Notes under the pieces: generated by a model
Told to the model about the DNA's origin: nothing
The model's input: only the letters and a program-made list of their open reading frames with translations
Databases searched by the model: none
In this document: positions 56,984-64,000 of the stretch, one piece after another
How positions within the stretch are numbered: position 1 is the first letter of the stretch
Layout of the letters: every line of letters starts with the position of its first letter
DNA from: Micromonospora sp. C31
GTDB taxonomy: Bacteria; Actinomycetota; Actinomycetes; Mycobacteriales; Micromonosporaceae
Assembly (NCBI RefSeq): GCF_018070575.1
Contig: NZ_JAGPXN010000012.1
Span: 62,001 to 126,000, forward strand
Length of the DNA: 64,000 bases
Reading direction: 5' to 3'
Position numbers and translations under genes: made by a program

Positions 56984-59900
56984 CGGTCCCACCTCGACGG
57001 CCGGTCCATGCCAGCGAGGAGGTCGTCGACGTCGTCGTCGGTCAACGTGTCGAGACAGCCCGCACCGCCGGAGCGGGCGGTGGCGCCGGTTCCCGCCGCG
57101 GCCCCGGCGGGGGCCGCACCCACCCCGGCGGCGGTGACCGCCGAGGCCAGGCCGGCCACGGTCGGGTCGTCGAAGAGCGTCCGGACCGGAAGGTCCACCC
57201 CGTACGCCGTCCACACCCGGGCCATCAGCTGGGTGGCCTTCACGGAGTGCCCGCCCAGGACGAAGAAGTTGTCGACGACCCCGACCGGACCGGGCAGGCC
57301 CAGCAGGTCGGCCACCAGCGCCGCCAGTTCCCGCTCCAACGGGGTACGCGGGGCCACCGGCGCCTGATCGGAGCCGGACCCCCTCCCGGGCGGCGGCAGG
57401 GCGCGCAGGTCCAGCTTGCCGCGCGAGGTCCGGGGCACCTCGGGCAGCGCCACGAAGACCGCCGGCACCATGTGCGCGGGCAGGAACCGGCGAACGTACC
57501 CGGCCAGCCCGGCCGGCGGATCGGTCGCGGGCGGGTCGGCGACCACGTAACCGACCAGCCGCACGCCGTCGTGGTCCACGTCGGACACGGTCGTCACGAC
57601 CGCGTCGCGGACCTGCGGGTGGCCGCGCAGCACCGCCTCGACCTCCGCCGTCTCGACCCGGAACCCCCGCACCTTCACCTGCCGGTCGGCCCGCCCCAGC
57701 GGCTCGATCCGCCCGCTCGGCAGCCAGCGGCCCAGGTCCCCGCTGCGGTAGAGCCGGCCGCCGGGGGTGAACGGGTCGGGCACGAACCGCTCGGCGGTCC
57801 AGCCCGGAGCGCCGGCGTAGCCCCGGCCGACCCCCGCGCCGCCGATGCAGATCTCGCCCACCACGCCCGGCGGCACCGGCCGCAGCCACCGGTCCAGCAC
57901 GTAGACCCGGCTGCCGGCGACGGCCGGACCGAGGTCCGGCGGCGCCGACCCCGGCTCGACCTCGGCCCCGGTCGAGTAGACGGTCGTCTCGGTCGGGCCG
58001 TACAGGTTCCACAGGCGCGTGCCCGGCTCCGCCAGGGCGTCGGCGAGGGCCCGGGGCAGCGCCTCCCCACCGCTGAGGCGCAGCCGCACCCCCGCCGGCA
58101 CCCCGCCCGCCGCGACCAGCATCCGCCAGGTCGTCGGCGTCGCCTGGAGCATCGTCGCCCCGGTCGCGGTGAGCAGCCGGCGCAGCCGGTTGCCGTCGAT
58201 CACGTCGTCCTCGCCGGCGACCACCACCGGCGCACCGCACAGCAGCGGCAGAAGCAGGTCCAGCAGCGCGATGTCGAACGCGAACGGGCTCACCGAGAGG
58301 ACCCGGTCGGCCGGCCCCAGCGGGATCATCCCGCGGAACGCGTGCAGCAGGTGCGCCACCGCGCCCTGGGTGACGGTGACCGCCTTCGGCCGGCCGGTGG
58401 ACCCCGAGGTGAACAGCACGTACGCCGCCGCCGTCGCCGGCACCGCACCGGGCACCGCCGGCTCCGCCCGCTCGTCGGCCGGCTCCGGTGCGGCCAGGTC
58501 GAGCAGGGTCACCGACGCGGCCAGCTCGGCGAGCAGGGGCGCGGGTACGCCGCCGCTGTCGGTGACGACCACCCGCACCCCGGCGTCGGCGAGCATCCCG
58601 CGCAGCCGCCCCGGCGGATGGGTCGGGTCGAGCGGCAGGTACGCCGCCCCGAGCCACCACACGCCGAGCAGCGCCGGCAGCGGTCGCGCGCCCCGGGGCA
58701 GGACGATGCCCACGGTCTCCTCGGCCCGTACGCCGAGCCCGCGCAGCCCGCCGGCGATCCGGGCGGCGAGCTCGCGCAGCGCGGTGCCGGTCAGGGTCGC
58801 GTCGTCGCCGGCGATCACCACCCGGTCGCCGGCGTCGATCCCGGCCACCAGCGCCGCCGCGGTGCTGTCCGGCGGCGGGACCGACCCGGACCGGGCGGCC
58901 GGCCAGACCCGGGTGACGAGGTCCGCCGTGGCGGGGGAGAGCAGGTCGACGTCGCAGACGCGGGTCTGCGGGGCGGTCCCCAGCGCGGTCAGGATCGCGG
59001 CCAGGGCGTCGGCGAAGCGGGCCGCGCTGTCCGGGTCGAAGAGGTCGGTGAGGTACCGCAGGCGCACCGTCAGCTCGTCGGGCCCCGCGACGGCGGCCAG
59101 CTCCAGCTCGAACTTGCCGGTGCCGGTGGGCACCAGCTCCGGCCGCCAGCACAGCGCCCCCCGCTCCAGCGGCGCCAGGGCCTCCTCGACCGTGCACATC
59201 ACCTGCACCAGGGGCGCCCGCGACGGCTGCCGCCGCGGCCGGCACAGCTCGACCACCCGCGCGAACGGCAGGTCCTGGTGGGCCTGGGCGCGCGCCGTGG
59301 CGGCGTGCAGCCGGTCGAGCAGCTCGGCCAGCGTCGGGTCGCCGTGCAGCACCGCCCGGATCGCGACGGTGTTGGCGAACAGGCCCAGCATCGGCTCGGT
59401 CTCGATCCGGGTACGCCCCGCCACGGGCACCCCGACGAGCACCTCGTCCGCGCCGCTGAGCCGCGACAGCAGGGCCGCGTACGCGGTCAGCAGCACGGTG
59501 AAGAGGGTGCTGCCCCGCGCCCCGGCCAGGCGGCGCAGCGCCCCGGCCAGCTCCCCGTCGACCGGCACCGCGACCTCCGCGGCGGCCGGCGACAGCCGGT
59601 CGGGGTACGGGCGGTCGACCGGGAGCGGCACCTCGGGCGGGGCGCCGGCCAGTTCGGCAGGCCAGAAGCGCTCCGCGTCGGCGTGGCCGTCAGCGTCGGC
59701 GTGCTCCCGCTCCCATAGGGCGAAGTCCGCGTACTGCAGGGGTGGCTCGACCGAGACGGGCGGCCGGCCGGCGCGCAGCGCCTCGTAGTCGGCGCAGAGT
59801 TCGTCGGTGAGCAGCCGCATCGACCAGCCGTCGACGATCGCGTGGTGCGCCACCAGCGCCAGGACGTGCCGCTGCGGAGCGAGGCGCAGCAGCCGGACCC

Positions 59901-60261
59901 GGACCAGCGGGCCCCGCTCCAGCGGCAGCGGGGTGCGGGCGTGCTCGCGCAGCGCGGCCCGGGCCGCCGCCTCCCGGTCGGCCTCGGGCAGCCGGTCCAG
60001 GGCCACGACCTCGATGGCGCCCGCCCGGGCGTCGTCGTCGATCACCTGGATCGGCCGCCCGCCGTTGGCCCGGAAGGTGGTACGCAGGATCTCGTGCCGG
60101 GCGACCGCCGCCGCCCAGGCCCCGTCCAGCACGGCGGCCTCCAGCGGGCCGTCCAGCCACACCGCCCAGCCGACGTGGTAGGTCGGCTGGCCCGGGTCCA
60201 GCTGGTCGAGCAGCCACATCCGCCGCTGCGCGGCCGACGCCGGAAACTCGAAGACGTCCAT
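56980..60261 (-). CDS. NRPS module: C-A-PCP
   Basis: This is a 1093-aa single-module protein. C domain ~1-430 (FPASAAQRRMWLLDQLDPGQ; HHAIVDGWSMRLL), A domain ~450-930 (VLFTSGSTGRPKAVTVTQ; YGPTETTVYSTG; selectivity residues D-I-L-Q-L-G-L-V-Y, Gly-like, last position atypical), PCP ~965-1035 (FFVLGGHSVKATQLM). The C terminus ends in an acidic tail (LDTLTDDDVDDLLAGMDRPS), possibly a docking element. ATG 60261 lies 1 bp after the LanB-fusion stop, so it should receive the chain from that protein. Confidence 0.92.
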   Translation of the reverse strand: MDVFEFPASAAQRRMWLLDQLDPGQPTYHVGWAVWLDGPLEAAVLDGAWAAAVARHEILRTTFRANGGRPIQVIDDDARAGAIEVVALDRLPEADREAAARAALREHARTPLPLERGPLVRVRLLRLAPQRHVLALVAHHAIVDGWSMRLLTDELCADYEALRAGRPPVSVEPPLQYADFALWEREHADADGHADAERFWPAELAGAPPEVPLPVDRPYPDRLSPAAAEVAVPVDGELAGALRRLAGARGSTLFTVLLTAYAALLSRLSGADEVLVGVPVAGRTRIETEPMLGLFANTVAIRAVLHGDPTLAELLDRLHAATARAQAHQDLPFARVVELCRPRRQPSRAPLVQVMCTVEEALAPLERGALCWRPELVPTGTGKFELELAAVAGPDELTVRLRYLTDLFDPDSAARFADALAAILTALGTAPQTRVCDVDLLSPATADLVTRVWPAARSGSVPPPDSTAAALVAGIDAGDRVVIAGDDATLTGTALRELAARIAGGLRGLGVRAEETVGIVLPRGARPLPALLGVWWLGAAYLPLDPTHPPGRLRGMLADAGVRVVVTDSGGVPAPLLAELAASVTLLDLAAPEPADERAEPAVPGAVPATAAAYVLFTSGSTGRPKAVTVTQGAVAHLLHAFRGMIPLGPADRVLSVSPFAFDIALLDLLLPLLCGAPVVVAGEDDVIDGNRLRRLLTATGATMLQATPTTWRMLVAAGGVPAGVRLRLSGGEALPRALADALAEPGTRLWNLYGPTETTVYSTGAEVEPGSAPPDLGPAVAGSRVYVLDRWLRPVPPGVVGEICIGGAGVGRGYAGAPGWTAERFVPDPFTPGGRLYRSGDLGRWLPSGRIEPLGRADRQVKVRGFRVETAEVEAVLRGHPQVRDAVVTTVSDVDHDGVRLVGYVVADPPATDPPAGLAGYVRRFLPAHMVPAVFVALPEVPRTSRGKLDLRALPPPGRGSGSDQAPVAPRTPLERELAALVADLLGLPGPVGVVDNFFVLGGHSVKATQLMARVWTAYGVDLPVRTLFDDPTVAGLASAVTAAGVGAAPAGAAAGTGATARSGGAGCLDTLTDDDVDDLLAGMDRPSRWDR

Positions 60262-60262
60262 C

Positions 60263-63200
60263 TCAGCGCACCTTCCCGTCGACCGCGACGACCCGCAGCT
60301 CGGCGGTGTACCGGCCGTCGGGCCCGGTGAGCCAGAGCTGGTCCGGCGCCGGCAGCATCTCCACCACGGAGACGGTGGCGTCGTCGCCGGCGTGCCGACG
60401 GGCCCGGCGGACCGAGCGGGACACCAGGTCGACCGAGGCGAGGCTGGTCAGGTCGGCGTGCACGGGCTTCCGCTCGCCCGCGCAGCGCAGGAACACGTGC
60501 CGCGGCAGGCCGTGGGCGCCGGCCCAGGCCCGCGCCTGCCGGAACCGCAGCGCCTCGTCGCGGGTGTCGGCGAAGGCGAGGTCGGCGGCGGCGAACGTCC
60601 ACGCCTCGCGGCTGACGACGAGGGAGTCGACGGTGATCCGGGGCTGGTGGGCCGCCGGGGGCAGGATGCGGAAGAGCTGGGACAGCCCCGCGCCGACCAC
60701 GTCGCCGAGGACGTGCATCAGGTCCACGTCGAACCGCCCGTCGCGCGACCGTACCCGCAGCCCGCCGGCCACCTCGACCAGGTCGCACTCGCCGACGCGC
60801 AGGCTGCGGCGCGGGTCGTGCCCGAACGAGTCGTGTGCGAACACCAGCCGGATGTCGTCGGGCCCGGTCAGCGCGTTGCTCTGCCTGGTCGGCACGCCGC
60901 CCTCCTGGCCGGTCTCGGCGGGATAGACCGCCCCGGCGCCCACGTCCCGGGCCAGCGCGGCGCGCAGCGCCGCCACCTCGGGGTGGTAGGCCACCCAGGT
61001 GGCGTACCGCAGGGTGTTGACGCCCGGGTGCAGCTCGCCCAGGACCCACTCGTCGCCGGCCCGCATCAGGTCCGGGCTGTGCTGCCGCGCGGTCGGCCAG
61101 CCGGGCCGCCCTGGCGGGAAGGCGGCGGCCACCGCCGGAGCGAGCTGCGCCGCCGTGAGCCGGACCCGCCGCCCGCCCGCCGGCAGCGGCAGCACGTCGG
61201 CCCAGCGCCGGTGCAGCGCGGCGGTGAGCAGGTCGGTCAGCCGTCGCGGCGGGTGGAACAGCGCCTCGCCGGCCAGCAGCCAGAAGTCGGCCAGCGGGAC
61301 CACGTCGGTGCCCAGCTCGGCGGCCCGACGCCGGTAGATCTCCGTGCAGAGGCGCCGGTAGAGCGTCGCGCCGGCGGCGGTGAACCAGCGCGCGCTCTCC
61401 AGCACCAGGCCGAGCGCGTCGCGGATCCCGTCGAGGCTCGACTCGCCGACGCCGACCGTGCCGGCCCGCAGGCACTCCTCGTAGACGGGGGTGCGCCCGG
61501 CGTACATCGTGCCGGCGCGTCGGGTGGCGGGGACGCCGGCCAGCCGGGTGAAGGTGGCCTCCAGGCCGGCCATCGCGGCGGTCAGTGCCTCCGGGTCACC
61601 GGCGCACGCGGCGAGCGCGTCCCGGGCGGCGCAGAGCTCGTCCAGGGCGGCGAGCGCGGGTGCGCGTACGGCCTCGTCGGTGACCCGGGCCAGCCGGTCC
61701 CGCATGCTCCGCTCCGGGCGGGTGTCGTGCGGCGCGACCTCCGGCTGCCAGGCGATCCGGTGGGACGCGGCCAACGACTCCAGCACCTCGTGCACCTCCC
61801 GCGCCGAGCGCGGTGCCGGCCCCGGAGCGGCCAGCACGGCCGCCGCGACCTCGGTCGCGTCGCGGACCCCGTCGCAGGCGCGCAGCACCGCCGCCTCGGC
61901 GTCGCCGAGCGTCACCGGCGCGGCGAGCGGCACGCGCAGGGTCGTGCCGGCCAGCTCCAGGAAGGGCATGAGCCGGGGTACGAGCCACGGGCGCAGCCGG
62001 GTCGCGTACGGGGCCAGCACCGCCGCGACGGCCCAGCCCTCCAGGTAGACCGTCCGCCCGGCGAGCAGCGCCGGTGGGTCCGCGGGGTCGACCCGCAGGC
62101 CGGCGCCCGGCCCGATCCGCGCCCAGCCGACCGGCCCGAAGAAGCCGATGGTGTCGTTCTTGGCGCAGTAGCGCTGGAGGTAGCTGGTGACCAGCGCCTC
62201 GTGCTGACGGTGCTTGGTGTTGCGGGTCGGGCTGCCCGGGCCCCGGCGCAGCAGCGCGTCGACGCCGGTACGCAGCGCGTGCGGGTTCTGCCAGGCCACC
62301 GCCTCACGGAAGCGGGGGTGGGCCGCCACCGTGTGCAGCGCGACCGCGAGCCGGCCGACCGCCGCCGGGTACGCGGCCGCGTACGCCGCTTCGGCGCGGT
62401 CGACGCCGGCCGGGTCCCCGTCGGCCCGGGCCGCCACCACGCGGTCGGCGGCGGCGGCGAGTTCCGCGTCGCCGAGCGGGGCGAGCAGGTCGATCGGGAG
62501 GCCGGCGCCCCGCAGGCAGACGGTCCGCCAGAGCGCCCATCCGTCGGTCAGCCGGGCCAGGTGTTCGGGCCGGTCCCGCCCGCCGCGGTGCGCTGCCCGG
62601 TCGCGGCGGCGCAGCGCCGGCCCGGCCGCCGCCCGGGTGCCCGGCGTCGATCCGGTCGCCGCGTCGACCGCCGCCGCCGTCGCGGCCAGGGTCGGCGCCC
62701 GGTAGAACGGGCCCACGCCCAGCTCCACGCCGAACGCCTCGCGGATGCGGAACATCAGCCGGGTGACCGACAGCGAGTTGCCGCCGAGGGCGAAGAAGCT
62801 GCTCTCCCGGCCGATGCTCGCGGCCGGGCGCCCGCCGGGCAGCAGCCGGGACCACAGCTCGGCCAGCCGGTGCTCGGTCGGCGAGGCGGGCCCGGCGACG
62901 TCCGGAGTCTGCTCGGCGGGCTCCGGCGCCGGCAGCGCCGCCCGGTCGACCTTCCCGTACGCGGTCAGCGGCAGCCGGTCCAGGACGGCGAACGCGGCCG
63001 GCACCAGGTGGGCCGGCAGCCGTGCGGCGACGTGCTCACGCAGGTCGGCCGGGGTCGGGACCACCGGGCCGGCCGGCGTGACGTAGCCGACCAGGTGGCG
63101 CTCCGGCCCGTCGCCCCGGACGCCCACCGCCGCCGCCGCGACCCGCGGGTGCGCCCTGAGCGCCGCCTCCACCTCGCCCGGCTCGACCCGGAAGCCCCGG

Positions 63201-64000
63201 ATCTTCACCTGGTCGTCGCGGCGGCCGAGGAACTCCAGCACCCCGTCCGCGCGCCAGCGCACGACGTCACCGGTGCGGTAGAGGCGCTCGCCGGGCACCT
63301 GCGGGTCCGGCACGAACGCCCGGGCGGTCGCCGCCGGGTCGCCGAGGTAGCCGCGGGCCAGCCCGTCGCCGCCGGTGCACAGCTCGCCCGCCACCCCGAC
63401 CGGCACCGGCCGGCCGCTCGCGTCGAGCACGTGGACGGTGGTCTGCGGCACGGGACGGCCGATCGGCACCCGGTCACCCACCGGCCCGACGCCGCTCATC
63501 AGATGGCAGCTGGTCAGCGTGGTGTTCTCGGTCGGCCCGTACGCGTTGACCAGCGGGAGCCCGCCGCGTGCGGCGAGCACGGCGCGGACCGCGCCCGGGT
63601 CGGCCACGTCGCCGCCGGTGAGCAGCTGCCGCACGCCCGCCAGCGCCGTGACGTCCTCCTCGGCGAGCTGCCGGAACAGCCCGGCGGTGAGGAAGGCGAC
63701 GGTGACGCCGCCGTCGCGGATCAGCGCGGTCAGCCGGGTGAGGTCCACCGGGTCCGGGGGCGCGAGCACCGCGGTGGCGCCGGTCAGCAGCGCGCCCCAG
63801 ATCTCCCAGGTGGATGCGTCGAACGCGGTCGGGGCGAACTGGAGCACCCGCTCGCCGGGGCCGAGGGTGGCGAAGTCCGGGCCGGTCACCAGCCGCACCA
63901 CGCCCCGGTGGGTGATCCCGACCCGCTTGGGCGCGCCGGTCGAGCCGGAGGTGTGCAGGACACAGGCGAGCTGCAACGGGTGGATCCGCCCCGGCAGCGG
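60263..64000 (-). CDS. NRPS A-PCP fused to a LanB-type (lantibiotic dehydratase) domain, 5' end outside window
   Basis: The gene enters from the right edge in frame (1245 residues visible). It begins inside an A domain at core A3 (HTSGSTGAPKRVGITHRG) with selectivity residues about D-A-W-F-L-G-A-T-L, then the PCP (FFALGGNSLSVTRLMF). After a ~40-residue Arg/Ala linker, about 760 residues follow the pattern of the lantibiotic dehydratase N-terminal domain: WRTVCLRGAGLPIDLL, VAWQNPHALR, RNTKHRQHEALVTSYLQRYC, AKNDTIGFFGPVGWARI, GVNTLRYATWVAYHPEV, and the closing GLPRHVFLRCAGERKPVHAD, VVEMLPAPDQLWLTGPDG, YTAELRVV. The C-terminal elimination (SpaB_C-type) domain is missing. LanB enzymes glutamylate Ser/Thr or add amino acids using aminoacyl-tRNA, so a tRNA-dependent step on the PCP-bound chain is likely (inference). 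Confidence 0.9.
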   Translation of the reverse strand, partial: PLPGRIHPLQLACVLHTSGSTGAPKRVGITHRGVVRLVTGPDFATLGPGERVLQFAPTAFDASTWEIWGALLTGATAVLAPPDPVDLTRLTALIRDGGVTVAFLTAGLFRQLAEEDVTALAGVRQLLTGGDVADPGAVRAVLAARGGLPLVNAYGPTENTTLTSCHLMSGVGPVGDRVPIGRPVPQTTVHVLDASGRPVPVGVAGELCTGGDGLARGYLGDPAATARAFVPDPQVPGERLYRTGDVVRWRADGVLEFLGRRDDQVKIRGFRVEPGEVEAALRAHPRVAAAAVGVRGDGPERHLVGYVTPAGPVVPTPADLREHVAARLPAHLVPAAFAVLDRLPLTAYGKVDRAALPAPEPAEQTPDVAGPASPTEHRLAELWSRLLPGGRPAASIGRESSFFALGGNSLSVTRLMFRIREAFGVELGVGPFYRAPTLAATAAAVDAATGSTPGTRAAAGPALRRRDRAAHRGGRDRPEHLARLTDGWALWRTVCLRGAGLPIDLLAPLGDAELAAAADRVVAARADGDPAGVDRAEAAYAAAYPAAVGRLAVALHTVAAHPRFREAVAWQNPHALRTGVDALLRRGPGSPTRNTKHRQHEALVTSYLQRYCAKNDTIGFFGPVGWARIGPGAGLRVDPADPPALLAGRTVYLEGWAVAAVLAPYATRLRPWLVPRLMPFLELAGTTLRVPLAAPVTLGDAEAAVLRACDGVRDATEVAAAVLAAPGPAPRSAREVHEVLESLAASHRIAWQPEVAPHDTRPERSMRDRLARVTDEAVRAPALAALDELCAARDALAACAGDPEALTAAMAGLEATFTRLAGVPATRRAGTMYAGRTPVYEECLRAGTVGVGESSLDGIRDALGLVLESARWFTAAGATLYRRLCTEIYRRRAAELGTDVVPLADFWLLAGEALFHPPRRLTDLLTAALHRRWADVLPLPAGGRRVRLTAAQLAPAVAAAFPPGRPGWPTARQHSPDLMRAGDEWVLGELHPGVNTLRYATWVAYHPEVAALRAALARDVGAGAVYPAETGQEGGVPTRQSNALTGPDDIRLVFAHDSFGHDPRRSLRVGECDLVEVAGGLRVRSRDGRFDVDLMHVLGDVVGAGLSQLFRILPPAAHQPRITVDSLVVSREAWTFAAADLAFADTRDEALRFRQARAWAGAHGLPRHVFLRCAGERKPVHADLTSLASVDLVSRSVRRARRHAGDDATVSVVEMLPAPDQLWLTGPDGRYTAELRVVAVDGKVR
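60266..62554 (-). other. LanB-type glutamylation/PEARL-like domain
   Basis: This is the approximate extent of the lantibiotic dehydratase N-terminal-family domain within the NRPS fusion, about 760 residues, close to the size of the glutamylation domain of NisB-type enzymes. The basic block RNTKHRQHEAL...YLQRYCAKNDTIGFFGP corresponds to the R...R(K)..T..GFF/G region that contacts the aminoacyl-tRNA in family members. Confidence 0.85.

Overview
The window is chromosomal DNA from a high-GC actinomycete. The third codon position is almost always G or C, genes are frequently translationally coupled (ATGA/GTGA overlaps), GTG starts are common, and the secreted cellulase has a CBM2 and a Pro/Thr linker. 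A Micromonosporaceae-type genome (Micromonospora and relatives) fits best, but this is inference from style and not a species call.

Region 1-14 kb is ordinary accessory/core chromosome: the N-terminal end of an AraC-type regulator cut by the window edge, an unknown protein, a secreted GDSL esterase, an SDR oxidoreductase, a large acyl-CoA dehydrogenase/oxidase, a small BON-like protein, a DGPF (YCII)/ECF42 sigma-factor pair, two small membrane proteins, a NarL-type two-component pair, and an arsenic-type locus (arsR, arsN-like acetyltransferase, arsO-like flavoprotein). The arsenic locus ends in a perfect hairpin and the remnant of an MFS transporter. 14-16.5 kb is a secreted CBM2-GH5-X2 cellulase with a visible promoter and a candidate operator.

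16.5-19.2 kb (minus strand) is a compact unit. A strong Shine-Dalgarno precedes a 20-residue peptide gene; a perfect hairpin follows, then a SagB-type flavin dehydrogenase with an N-terminal extension and an MFS exporter. This looks like a minimal RiPP-like system. 19.9-25.0 kb (minus) is a tightly overlapped six-gene cassette: acyltransferase-like protein, transglutaminase-like protein, two acyl carrier proteins, adenylate-forming ligase, thioester-reductase-like SDR. It could make and release a carrier-bound amide or acyl group.

26.4-64.0 kb (minus) is a large NRPS/PKS operon reading leftwards and entering the window already in progress at the right edge. In transcription order: (i) a partial A-PCP protein fused to a complete LanB-type (lantibiotic dehydratase N-terminal, tRNA-dependent glutamylation family) domain with no elimination domain; (ii) C-A-PCP; (iii) a short Ala/Tyr/Asn-rich protein of unknown function; (iv) a four-module NRPS, C-A(Thr-like)-PCP, dual E/C-type C-A-PCP, C-A-PCP, Cy-A(Cys)-PCP-Ox, expected to end in a thiazole; (v) TubC-type docking-C-A-PCP-TE; (vi) A-PCP-C-A-PCP-KS-KR-ACP-TE, a PKS module without an acyltransferase; (vii) a GSCFA-domain protein, (viii) an SGNH hydrolase and (ix) a TauD-type Fe/2-oxoglutarate dioxygenase. 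Two thioesterase-terminated proteins follow one another, so the line may make two products or use one TE non-terminally. No MbtH protein, trans-acyltransferase or phosphopantetheinyl transferase gene is seen in the window.

The most unusual elements are the NRPS-LanB fusion, the 20-residue peptide/SagB/MFS unit, the transglutaminase/twin-ACP cassette, and a 722-bp perfect duplication with distinct codon usage inside two condensation domains. No rRNA, tRNA, CRISPR array or intact insertion sequence was found.
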